Shown piece by piece: positions 10,826-22,600 of a stretch of 64,000 nt of DNA; position 1 is the first letter of the stretch, and each line of letters begins with the position of its first letter. Source of the DNA: Seminavis robusta (Eukaryota > Bacillariophyta > Bacillariophyceae > Naviculales > Naviculaceae); assembly GCA_903772945.1 (NCBI GenBank), contig CAICTM010000021.1:1-64000 (forward strand), given 5' to 3'. Both the position numbers and the translations under genes were made by a program. The notes below the pieces were generated by a model, which was given only the letters and a program-made list of their open reading frames with translations, was not told the DNA's origin and did not search any database.

Positions 10826-10830
10826 CATAG

Positions 10831-12567
10831 GCAGCGCTGGACAAATAAATAGAATAGCAGAATAGCTACGAATGTCGTCAGCCGAAAGCAAAGCGCAAAA
10901 CGCTTTCTTGATTTTTGGTTTATGTGTTAACGTTCCTCACGAAAAGAGCCTTCACTCTTCACTCGCCACCAAAGAACAGAGAACTCAGAAACGAAAGTCT
11001 CTGATGCCTTGTTTCTAATTCCTTCATTCCTCTTGAAGGCCAGATCACAAGAGTAATTGAAATTCCCCAATTCCCGGACGGATTAAAAAGCGAGACGAGC
11101 CACTACAGTGGAGGGATCTCACACCAATTTCCAAGTACTAGTAGCGTAGTAGCTAGCTACAATCAGAATACATACATGTAGCAAGCGGCAAGCGGCATGA
11201 TGAGAGACGCGAGACCAAAGGCATGGATACCGGTGTCCAGATGAGCTCCACATGCATCATTTTTTTATCCTCCTTTTGCTGGCGCCACGTAAAAAACAAA
11301 TTCCTCCTTTATGGCTTTGCTTGTGAAGCTCTTCATGGTCATCTGTCTAATTTGCTGGAACGGATGCTTATCAGAAGAAGCTTTATCGCTCTTACTCAGC
11401 TAAGAACAAAGCGCAAAATGCTCTCTTGCTCCTTAGTTGATAAAGAAAAGACTCTCATATGCACGGAAACAGGATTGTATTTTGCTTTTACACAACGCTA
11501 TCTTGCTCCAATCACTTCTACATGTATGATTTTGACCGAAGAATGTAACCAGTCACAATAGCTGTGCAGTCATTTTTTCTGTGGTGTGCTCCGTGTCCCA
11601 AAAGAGATCAACATGATTGTCTGTCAGGAGAGAGGGTGTTTGCTCCCCTGGTTTGGATAGAATCGAATCGAGGTGTAGATTGTGTTGTTTGATTCAAAGG
11701 TCTCCTGGAGAAGGTTGCCCCTTTCTCACCATTGTCAGCAAGGAAAAGTACCGTAGCCAAAAGAAGATAAAAGGTGGCTTGCGTGAGGACAAGAGGACAG
11801 GACGAAGATTTGCCAAACGGAGCAGATGTAGGTTCCTTGTTGCAGGTGGAATTGGCATCACCGTAGTTGTTGTGAAAACCGATCCTTTTTCGTGTTTGAG
11901 ATTCCAATAGACTACAGTTGAGAGGATCAAAGATGAGCCCCCTGGAGGACACGATGTGGCTCCTTGCTATCGGTGGCAAAGAAAACGATTCCAAGGTTGA
12001 AGCTTGGCTACTAGCTAGCAAATCTAGATTCGTACGTTCTCCACAAAATTGCTCACATCAACTAGCTAGCTTGTGGTTGACTTCACCACCCTTGCCAAGT
12101 CCTCGAATTTGCCAAATCCAACGAGTGGTCGCCCGAGGCCTTTTTGCATACAGTACAGGAAAATGGGGGAGTCTTTCATAATTCATAATCCCTGCGTCAT
12201 AGCATCGCCAAGTTGCAGTTGAGGATTTGACCATGGTAAATAGGTTGAGCCCGCCAGTTCACAACTTGCAGAAGCTGCCTGGGACCTCGGACAGGGGACA
12301 GGGACAATGCAGTCTTTTGAACCAAAAGACCAGTGCTGTAGAGCCAGAGCTATCTCTCCTCGAACTGCTGGTACGAGTACGAAACTACGTAGTACTACTA
12401 CAATAGCTATTCCGGTTCGCTACCAGCCTCGAGCCAGACTGGCTAGCTAGCACCATAATATTTTATTATTCTTTGAAGTCAACCAAAAAGTGTGTTTCTA
12501 CTTTCTCGCACAAGTTGATACTGCACGAGTTACAGTATAGTTACTGCACTCACAAGCTCCTAAGAAG
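10831..12567. other. Intergenic region before GC-A1
   Basis: No gene recognised. Open frames on both strands (for example 11223-11561 plus, 11608-12021 minus) are short and have no family resemblance. The last 65 bp before 12568 are conserved with the upstream region of GC-A2 and are listed separately. Confidence 0.5.
12505..12560 (+). promoter_or_regulatory. Conserved proximal upstream region of GC-A1
   Basis: The words CGCACAAGTTGAT, ACTGC, AGTTACAGTA and CTGCAC follow one another just before the GC-A1 start codon. The same words, in the same order, precede the start of the paralogue GC-A2 on the minus strand (about 25068-25122). The surrounding spacer is not conserved, so this probably represents the core promoter and 5' UTR, or simply the extent of the duplicated unit. 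Confidence 0.45.
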
Positions 12568-14995
12568 ATGATGATGAGCTCTCCCAAATCCACTCCCATT
12601 GCAACACCCAAGTTGGAACAGTTGGATCGTTCCGAATCTGAATCCGATTCCATCAACGGTGGTTCCGAAGTCTTTGAGAACGACAGCGGTGGTGGTAAGG
12701 AAGATTTGGATGCTGATTTCGAAGGTAATAGCAAACAGCATCTGGAGCCTGAAGCCCTGGAGTTGGCCAAGAAGGAAAACATGTATGTTTGGTATTTGCG
12801 ATTTGTGGTGACGGCCTTGTTGGGCGCTGTGGCCTTGGCGGTTTGCCTTTCAGTCTACTTCGTGACCAAACGCAGCGAAGAAGCCGACATGGAGAATGAC
12901 TTTGTCGATTTGAGTGAAAAGTTGGTGGACACCTTTGAAATAACCTTTCAGCAACGATTTGGCATTGTGGACAACTTTGCACAAGAATTGACGTCTTACG
13001 AGAAGGATGCACCCAATGTGACATGGCCTTTCGTCACAATGCCGGACTTCGAGCGTCGTGCTGGACGAACGGCCGCCTTGGCCGATCTCTTTTGCATCCT
13101 GATCTTGCCCATGGTGCCCGCCGAGCAACGCGTCGAATGGGAACATTATGCTGTCGCCAATCAAGGATGGAGAGGAGAAGGCTTGGCCTTGCAACAAGGG
13201 ATTCCCGTCGAGGACGTCCAGGTCAGACAAATGGAACCCCGAATGGCCAAATTCCTCCCCGATGGCACCATCGCCCCCGAGGATCGACCGGGACCCTACT
13301 TTCCCATTTGGCAAACCTTTCCTGCTGTAAACTTGGAGGGTCATACTCTTTTGAACCTATACCGATGGAGTCCATTGTACACCAGCAGCATTGATTCTGT
13401 TTTGCAAAACAAGAGACCCGTATTGCCGGCCAGTTACGACTATTGGGGGGCTCCCAAGGATGACATAAGAAGAGCGGTCTTTAACTTGTACATTGTCAGC
13501 TATTCCAGGTACAGCTCACAGACATACGAAGATGATCCCATCATGTCCTTCTTCTATCCCATCTTTGACAGGCTAGATGGGGAACCACAAGACCGGGAGG
13601 TGAAGGCCGTCCTACTGGGCGTCATCTACTGGAGAACCTACCTCAACGGAATCCTACCCCCTGGAGCCAATGGCATTCATGTCATTCTCGAGAATCAATG
13701 TGATCAGACATATACCTACCGTGTCGATGGGACAGAGTCCCACTTCCTGGGTCACGGGGACCTTCATGACACCAAGTACGACTACCTTGAAACGCAAGTG
13801 GATCTAACCCTGGGCAAGGATATTTATGCCGATAACAACAACACTGCTGACCAAGAGCGCCTGGAAGCGGATTGTGGATACAAACTACGGGTCTATCCCT
13901 CGCAGCAATTCCATGACTCCCACACTACCAACAAGCCACTCATATACACGATTTCGCTTGCCGCAGTCTTCGTCTTCACATCCGCGGTCTTTCTCCTCTA
14001 CGATTACTGTGTCGAACGTCGTCAAAAAGTCCTTCTGAAATCAGCACGGCAGTCAGGAGCCATTGTGCAGAATTTGTTTCCGGAAAATGTACGAAATCGA
14101 ATGTATCAAGAACAAGAGCAAGAAGACAAGATGAGAGACGGAAAAGATACTTGGAAGGCAGATGGGGGTACTGGTGCAGCGGGCTTTCACGGGAGACCCA
14201 ATGCGGACTTGTTCCAAGAGACCACTGTCTTTTTTGCTGATTTGGTTGGATTCACAGCTTGGAGTTCTAAACGAACCCCCGTAGAAGTCTTCGAGTTACT
14301 CGAGGCTCTGTATGGAGCCTTTGACAAAATTGCAAAGCGCCGTAAAGTGTTCAAGGTTGAGACGGTACGTTTTCTTGAGGAAGGTTTCAAGCAAGGATAT
14401 GCTGTACCATTTCAGATTGCAATTCTCGTCACCAACCACTAACATTATCCTCTTCTGATCCTCATTTTCAATCTTTGTGTATATATAGATTGGTGACTGC
14501 TATGTAGCAGTGACTGGGATTCCAGAACCACAGGATAACCATGCTGCTATCATGGCTCGATTTGCTGTCAGTTGCATGGCAGAGATGAACCGAATGACTC
14601 ATGATGAGTTGGCTGAGACCTTGGGGGAAGACACGAAAGACCTAGAAATGAGGGTTGGACTTCACAGCGGGCCCACAACTGCCGGAGTACTCCGCGGGGA
14701 GAGAGGCCGCTTCCAGCTCTTTGGAGATACGGTGAACGTGGCTTCCCGCATGGAGAGTAATTCGGTCAAAGGTAGGATCCATGCATCACAAAGCACTGCA
14801 GATGCTTTGACGGCATCTGGCAAAGGCCACTGGTTGACTCCTCGAGAAGAAAAGATCCTGGCCAAAGGCAAAGGTGAGATGCAGACCTACTGGGTCCAGA
14901 TCAACCCAGGAACGGCAAGAACTGGTCAATGTTCTGCCCATTCGAATCATTCCCGTGGTGTAAACAATGAATTTGTGGCTGTGGCCAATGTCTAG
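12568..14995 (+). CDS. Receptor-type guanylate cyclase, A subfamily (GC-A1)
   Basis: Two exons (12568-14364 and 14489-14995) joined by a GT-AG intron give 767 residues. The order is an acidic cytoplasmic N-terminus, membrane segment 1 (about 74-99), an extracellular CHASE-like domain (105-450, with WPFVTMPDFE near 153-162), membrane segment 2 (458-479), a short coupling helix (RQKVLLKSARQSGAIV) and a class III cyclase domain (545-720). Both metal-binding aspartates are present: D558 in FADLVGFT and D602 in ETIGDCY. So are the transition-state pair N682 and R686 (NVASR). E598 is the guanine-type specificity residue. The partner position, Cys in animal guanylate cyclases and Asp in adenylate cyclases, is Gln675, so GTP use is likely but not certain. 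It should make cGMP from an external signal. It is a close paralogue of GC-A2 at 22601-25051. Confidence 0.93.
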
Positions 14996-17912
14996 AAGCA
15001 AGGATTCGGGACATCTGCCAAAAACTTGCCTTGGGTCTATATGGACCACATCCAACAACCAAGGAAATCATGATCATAACATCCCTTACACATCCCTCCA
15101 GTCTTTCAATTCCGATAGTTTTGTAGTCTCGTACGATTTTCTTCTCCATAGTGGCCGATCTTTAAACTTGGATCTGGCTACGTGTGCGTCTCCTGAACCC
15201 CACTTTATCTACCTGCGGTACTTCTAAGTTCTAAGGATCCATTCGATTCCATTGGAGGATTCATCCTGGCTATTTCAGTCCGCCTATTGATTTGTTGCCT
15301 CTCGACTTAACGTAGGATTTTGCTATCAAAATGAACTTGCCGCAGAGGACACCTTTGGAGGATTCCGGAACACGATCAGGACAGGGAGACTACGCGACTG
15401 CCCAGTCACCCCCCAGGACAAGGTCAGTGGAGAGTTACTCTGTGGCAAGGAAACTAGTATGCGGAAGGCCAATGGATCAACCCCAAGAAAGCGACCGCCG
15501 CCAGTGACCGCCAGTGTCCAAGCGCTGTGCCTGATGAGCTGGTGGACGCACACTGAGTTCTGCAAGCAGCCATGGAAGCACTATTATTTGTGTGTGAGAT
15601 CACATGCCTTGCTTGCATTGAACGTCCTACAAGTCAGGCAGTGGGAAACGGTCTAAATTTTTAACAAGACATACCAGACCTATTTCAAAGCCCTGGATCA
15701 TGTGCTCACGCACTACAATGACAAGGCCAAGGCATGCCCAATTAAAGAGTATCCTTCACATTGCTTGGTGAGATACAATGCAATCAGGGAATCAAATCCT
15801 GTGAAAAGCGGACTGCGATTAGCTGGTAGTGTAGCACGGAGCACAGGTACACAGGTGGTGCCGTCGGTCGTCAATAACCTCATAACGTCGCCAATGGTAC
15901 CAGTACTCAGTCTCTTCCAGCTCTCTGGCTTCATTCCCCGTACCGGTTCTGCTTTTAGAAAATATCGGGTTTACTATGGATTAGAGAGAGCTAAGATGAG
16001 GATGGAGACAGAGCTGGAGGGGAGGGCATGATACAGGAAGGCAAGGCATTTATGTGTTTGTGGTTCCCCGAAGCCCGGATCTCAGCAACGCACGTGCCGG
16101 AAATCGCTTTGCGCTCACAATTTCAATCGATTTACATGGTCGAGTCACGAGTCATTGAAAACGTGACGGAGCTTCCAATCGCCACCACCTGTCGGTAACT
16201 CGAGGACCACGGGGAGCTCATTGAAGTGATTCGAGAGGCTTATAATGGTACCATTAGCAGCACCATCCCTTGTTTGGTCAGTGCGTATCTCACCTTGAAT
16301 TTTGGAAGCCTTCCAGTGAAGATTCATTGGCTCCAGTATACTAAGCTAGCTTCCAGCGTGCCACATCCTCACAAATCCAAGCCAATTCCCAGCACTACGG
16401 CGATACAGGAAGCAGGTCCCAGAGCTTCCAACCAAGTTACCTTATTCCATGGTGAGCTTCCTAGCCCCACAGCAAGGTCTCCGGAAGTCCCCTTTGTGTT
16501 TTCCCAGCTACAGTTGAGTCAGCATGAGTTTACTGCTTCATGGGCTGGATTCATGTGTTTCCTCGAGTACAACCAATACACCTCTTCTTTTACCGGAGCC
16601 TACGTGATCAAAGGAACACGGGACCCGACTTGAGCACACCGGTACGAGAACGTCTGTCGTAGAGGTGCGGACGGTAATGATACAGCATGTAGCATCCACT
16701 CTGCTGGTTGCCTGATTTGTTGCTTGCTTTTTACTAGCTTTCGGTACCTGGTAGTACCGGTATCGCTAGCAGCAGGGTTGAACCTCTTCGATCTATCATG
16801 AAACCACATCTTCTCACAATTGTAACTTCCCGGGCTAGCCACGGTAGAACTAACTTTGACTTATTTCTTTGATCCTCGGCACATATACCAAGAGGTACCA
16901 ACCTCATCTGGAGCTAGTAGCTAGGGCAAGATTGTCTTCTATTTGAGCACCGCACCAAGTGTGTCATCGAGCCGTTATGATTTGACGGCTGCTGCCATTT
17001 TGACTTCATCAGATGAAGCCTTGCCTCTGTTGGTGGGTATTCATAGTCTCTTTAGCAGCCTGAAGCATAGCCATAGTCGCAGGAACCATCATTGAAGGGA
17101 TTACCATTTCCTCCTGCATTCCTGTGGACTTCTAATCCAATATGCCTTGCAGGAAAGGTAATTCCTTGGAGGGCTTGTGGATTCCCTTCCTTTCGTTGGA
17201 TTTGACCATCAATCTATGAACACGAGACATCTTGCCCCGCCAGGAGCTGATTCATTTGCACTTGATCAGGATGACGGCCACCTGTTTTTGGGTTGAGCGA
17301 ATATCCCCGCTGCTCTGATCACGTCTCGGATTGACACTATCTGGGAGATGTCACCAGGGGCTGCCACAGGGCTGCAGACAAAGTTCTTGCCTCACATTGT
17401 AGACATGATCTTCCTTCTAGGCGAGCCATTCGTCTCTTTAAACGATCGCAGCACGGTAACTCTGATTCAAACAATTCACCTTCAGCTCCCCGTCATGTCT
17501 TTCACCGGCTGTTGCACTTGGCTGGCAGCCCCACCATGCACACAGCACCAGCCTCCGGCTCCTGGCTGAATGTTTTATCGATGATAATTCCAGCACAGTA
17601 CCAATCCGTTTCTCCAATCGGTTTCTCACAATTGACAGTGAGAAAGGGGGGCCTGGCTAGAGTACCCGTAGGGAAGCCGGAGGAGGAGGGCTAGTAGCCT
17701 ACCAACCGGTACCGCACTATGCCCAGCTAGTATTATATACTTCTGCCAAAGATTGTGGCATGGACGCGGACAACATGAATGGATTGAAACTACACCATTT
17801 TGTTTTATCTTTAAGACATGCAGATTTCAGAAATGAAGCTCAATTCCACCTTGCAAAAGCCCCACCTGGATCTCTCTTTCTTGTGACCAGCCTTAAGATT
17901 CCCTCACCGAAG
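14996..17912. other. Intergenic region between GC-A1 and GC-B2
   Basis: A 2.9-kb stretch between two convergent cyclase genes. Open frames such as 16226-16633 (plus) show no family resemblance. ACCGGT and GGTACC palindromes recur (for example 15935-15955, 16640, 16745-16770). No RNA gene or element was recognised. Confidence 0.5.
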
Positions 17913-20900
17913 TTACACCGAGTAATCGCCAAGTGCTTCCTTTGTAACACTTGTAGTACTAGGATCTGCATTACCCAGGGTTTCCTTCTCCTGTGACGAG
18001 CGAGAAGCAATACTTTTAATACTCCGATCCACACTCATGTCCATGGACCCCACAGTAGAGCGAGGCAGGAGCAGTGGAACCACCAGAAGAGACCACAACC
18101 CAGTCTGACAGACAAAACGAAGATAATCTTGCATTGAGAAAGGTATTAGAAGTCCCAGACACCACTGAAGCTAAGTCAAACTTACAGGTTTGCATTTCTC
18201 CTTTGCCTTTTGCTGTGATCTTGTCTTCACGGGGAGTCAACCAATGTTCCTTCCCAGCCTGCTTCAAAAATTGGGCTGTTGATTCTGATACATGGATTCC
18301 GTTGGGAACCCCACTGCTTTCCATGCGGGAGGCTGTGTTGACCGTCTGTGGTGATTGAACCAGAAGGAAGAACAAGGTATGAGTGACACACATTCCACAT
18401 CGACACACCCAGCAATTTGGGCACAAAACAAACAAAAGTACTTACATCACCAAATATCTGGAAGCGCTGCTTGTCTCCACGCAACACACCCGCAGTCACC
18501 TGAAGCAAAGCATGAAAGATACGGATTGTATCGTGAGCATAGGTATGCCAAGTTTCATACAGAAATGTAGTCCAGGTTTCAAATCAAAGAATGGCACTTA
18601 CTGGTCCACTATGCATGCCAACTCGAACAGCAAGTTCGGAAGTGTCCTTGCCCAATTTCTGGCACAGCTCTCCATCTTCATGCACCAACTCCAGTGCACT
18701 TTTCATGCAGTCATTCGCGAATCGGGCCTGCGTCACAACATGGGAAGAATAAAAGAGCCGGTAAGAGATAGAACTCCGCAACCACCCATCAACATTTAGA
18801 TTTTGGTGTGCATACCATGATCAAAGCATGTCCTGGCTGTGCTTTTGGTAGGCCAGTGGTAGCCACATAGCTAAGGGAGAAGGCACAAACGATAGTCACA
18901 GTTAGTTGCAGTCAAGTGTTGTAGCCAAATGGAAGGGTTTCCGAAAAGTCTGCACCTACCAATCACCTAGTAGCACACGAGAACAACAAGAGCATTCAGT
19001 GGTGAGTCAGTGAAAGCGGAACTGGCTGCCCAAGCAAGCCCAACAGCAATCCAAGGTTCCAAGCACTCACCGATCGTTTCAATCTTGAACACCTTTCGGC
19101 GTTTTGCATTTGCATCAAAGGCAGCATACAATGCCTCTAGTAGAAGAAGACTTCTACTGGAGTTCGGCAGGAAGACCACTTGGTAAACCCTGACATGATG
19201 GCAGCCAACAAGGCAAAAGCAAGTTAGTATTTCTTATCAATCAGCAATGATAATATGACAACCCAAAGCTGATCTTTGCAAACAGGCAACCTGTACTCAC
19301 CAGCAATGTCACAAAAGAAGACTGTGCATTCGGGATACAAATGGGCATTGGCAGCAGGGGTGACAGGGTCACTGGCGATTACTTCAAATCCACCCCCAAT
19401 TTGCTTCTTTTTGGCCTTGTTGTCTTCGTAAAGACGATCACGGACTTGTTCTGTTGATTCATTCATTCAATCAATCAATCCGAAAGTTAGTAACGCCTCT
19501 CCGTGTAGCAGCCTAACTACAAGCTTGGAGTACACACACAAACACACACATACCTGGGAAGAGCGAATGAACAATGGCCCCGGACTTTTCTGCTGACTGG
19601 ACAACAATCTTTTGGCGTCGTTCCACACAGTAGTCGTACAGTAGGAAAACAGAGGAAGTAAAGACAAATACCATGGCCAAAGAGACGGCAAACAACCATG
19701 CACGGTCCGTTCGATAGGCCGACTCAAAGAGCTGCGAAGGGTAGACACGTACACGGTAATTGGTGTCCAGGTGGCTGTTGTCTGAATCTTCCATGCGGGC
19801 ACGAAAGGCTGCAGCGGCAGTGCCAGTTGTGTTGTTGTCCCCTGACGAGTCGGATTTCGACATAATGTACCCGACGGCTTCCAAATGATCGTAGAGGGTA
19901 TCATGAAAATCGCCGTGCCCTTCAAAGGTAGCATCGGTTCCATCGATACGGTATGTGTACTGCTGTCCGGCAGTGTTCTCGAGTATCACCACGACACCAT
20001 CCGTCCCTGTTGGGAGGAGCCGATTCAACAGAACCCTCCAGTAGACCCCAAACACCATCAAACCAACCACCTCCTTTTTATCAAAGTCTTTGAAGACTGA
20101 ATGCACATGATTGACAAGACCAGCAGTGAGTTTCATTGAAAGCAGGACAAGATACATTGATAGATAGATAGACGCATAGATAGGTATACATACCAGGAAG
20201 CAGCGATGGCCCAATGGGATCATTCTGGTATGGCAAGCCTCCATGTTTCTCGTATACTTTGAGACTGGCATCGTGCATTTTCTTTCGGGGATCCTTGGCA
20301 GCCGCTTCCGGGTCCATAAAGTCGTAGCTGCCGAGGAGCGCAGGCCGGCCTTCGGCCATGACTAGTTTGATGTTATCCCTGTAATGAGGATGGGAGAGTA
20401 TGTTGTAGGAGTACAGCTTTTGATTAGAAGCCGGATAGCCCTGCAAGAAGACAGCGTATGGTCCAGTCTCGTTCGTGACCATATAGGGGGGCTTCTTGTC
20501 CATGTTGATAATCTCCGCTGGGATGTTGAATGACTCATTCCTTGCCTGCTCCAGCGAGATTCCGTTCATAGCCGCCTGCGCCTCAGGCAACCAGTCGCGG
20601 TTCTCTTCCACGTACATCTTCCATTCCTCTTTCTGGTCGGTTGTGACAATGTGCGCAATGCTCATGGACATGGTATCCGCAAGGACAGCAGCCTTTTCCG
20701 CCAGATAGTGAAAGCTGCGTCCGGGAAGCATGACAAAGGGCCACGAGGGATAGACCTGGGTTTGTCCCTGGTGAGTGTACTGCAAGCAGAAGTCTTCCAT
20801 AATGCCAATGCGCTGAAGAAAGTTACGACCAATCCGGTCCACCATCTTGTCTGCCATGACTTCAAAGTCTTGCTCAAAACTTGCCGTTTCATTGTTCTGA

Positions 20901-21172
20901 ATGAGAAAGAAGACAAGCAAACAGATCGCCAATGCCACACACAACAGCAGCGCCACGAGAATCTTCTTGAGACGCCACACGGCAATCTCTTCTTTGTGAG
21001 CCAGGTCCCGCATGGCCACGTCGCTGTTGCGATTCACGGCAGACGACTCATCCAGGCCCTCTCCTGGCGCCATCGAGTCATCTTCAAACTCCTCAAGGTT
21101 TAGTTTCGTCATCTTGTTTGTTAACATTGAAGGACTCTCAAAATCGTTATTCTCTTTCTTCTGCAGCACCAT
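17913..21172 (-). pseudogene. Receptor-type guanylate cyclase, B subfamily, broken (GC-B2)
   Basis: All ten exons of the B-type gene are present: 20194-21172, 19554-20096, 19301-19450, 19071-19189, 18960-18966, 18816-18870, 18602-18727, 18446-18499, 18186-18345, then the last exon from about 18094. Every junction is GT-AG. Exon 4 is 119 nt instead of the 120 nt of GC-B3 and GC-B4. The lost base follows the codons for VEVF in the catalytic domain and brings a stop within a few codons. The last exon also carries about 4 extra bases, which shift the C-terminal tail. The receptor half (two membrane segments, CHASE-like domain) is intact, so a truncated membrane receptor lacking cyclase activity could still be made. 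Exon 2 has a 24-bp insertion (SKSDSSGDNNTTG region). A sequencing error in exon 4 cannot be excluded. Confidence 0.85.
18960..18966 (-). other. 7-nt microexon of GC-B2
   Basis: GTGATTG on the minus strand, flanked by AG upstream and GT downstream. It completes Gly-Asp-Cys of the ETIGDCY motif and is conserved in GC-B3 and GC-B4. Confidence 0.85.
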
Positions 21173-22600
21173 TGTTGTCACCTGATCGATGAAACCACTT
21201 TTTACTCTTTTCTTTGGTTCGAGGATGCTTTCTTTGGGAGCAAAATGAAAATGAACTGGTGCGAAATTCACCGAGACGGGGGCAGACTTTCTGCAATTCG
21301 GAATGCAGAGTCCTCAGTCAAGTTGTGAGCCTTCGCGGAAGGAACGAAATTCCCCCTTTTTCTAGAGCACCGGTAGCAGACCTCCAGCAGCTCCTCCAGC
21401 ATGCCTTTTGATGGGACATTGACTAATATAAGCGGGTAACTGTCACGCGTATCTTCAAAAAAGTCAGAAGTCAGACTTAACAGTCAAAAGCAAGCACGTC
21501 AATTCTACCTCCTGTCTTCCTGGCACTGGCATTTAGAGCTCACTTATTACGAAAACAACAGAGAAGGGGAGAACAGAGAACATGGGAGCCAAGAGCATTA
21601 TTTAGTGTTGGGAGCAGCTGAAAAGTACGACTGTACTAGTAAGAAGTAAGAAGATCCGAAGTGAGGTGCTAGTGAGGAGATAAGGGGCTGGACGTCTGGA
21701 CAACTGACCTTCGCGGAGCGAACGAGCTATTAATAGAACACCCAAGAGTTCATGAATGTAAAACGCACTACGAAGGTGGGGGTTCCAAAGGAGCTAAAGT
21801 AGATCTAGCTACATGTAGTCCGTACGGTACTTTACGGTGTGCTCGAGTCCTCAAAGCTCCGGGTTTTGGCCAAGAGGCAAGAGGCAGATTCAGCTCCCAC
21901 CCACCTCTTCGACCGCTACCTGGTACCATGTCGCCTTCATGACAGCGTGCGGCTAGTCTACTCCTCGTCCATGACTGCTTCCACGGAGCGACCATGACGC
22001 CTCTACAGGACCAGATGCGGAAACTATTGACACTGATGTAACCAGTTCTAGGTGGTTAGCCTTCGCGTCGACGCAACCCAACCCTCCTTCAGGCGGCTTC
22101 TCTACTACCGTTTGAGTGGTTGATTGTTGATTGACAAAAGCTACAATCCTTGCTTTTCGCCAACCTTCACCCAACAATCAAGTATTTGCATAGTGACAGC
22201 AGAGAACATTTGGTCAACACTTTTCTTTCTTCCGCGGAGTCAACCAGCCACTTCGAGTACCGGTATCTTTTGATGGCAGTCCCCTTTTGCAGACGCGAGA
22301 AGCATGCTTGATTCTTCACGGCTGACTCTTCAAACGTACAGGTCGGTACCCGGGGCCTCCAAGGCGTGTACCGTACGTGAGGCAGATCCATCGGACGACA
22401 CATAACTAAAAACGAACCCACAGGCCACTACCCATGCCGGTATTGGTACACAGAAAAACAACGGAGGACAAATTATAAAACTATCAGAATTGAAAGACTA
22501 GAATGTACCGTATAACTTTCAGACCAACGTACGCCATGATCCCGATTTTCCTTGATGACTGGTTGTTGGACGTGGTGGATATCCCGTTCCTTGCTCCTAG
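21173..22600. other. Intergenic region between GC-B2 and GC-A2
   Basis: It holds the upstream region of GC-B2. A purine-rich block on the minus strand (AAAGAAAAGAGTAAAAAG, about 21195-21215) is also found upstream of GC-B4. An in-frame ATG at 21271 would add 33 residues to GC-B2, but homologues start at MVLQKK. No other gene recognised. Confidence 0.5.

Noticed and set aside
11608-12021. 137-codon minus-strand frame and its plus-strand partner
   Set aside because: Both strands are open over the same stretch, with no homology, no membrane or domain pattern, and no plausible gene structure.
15326-16842. Several 60-135-codon frames between GC-A1 and GC-B2
   Set aside because: Composition and overlap look random; no protein family recognised.
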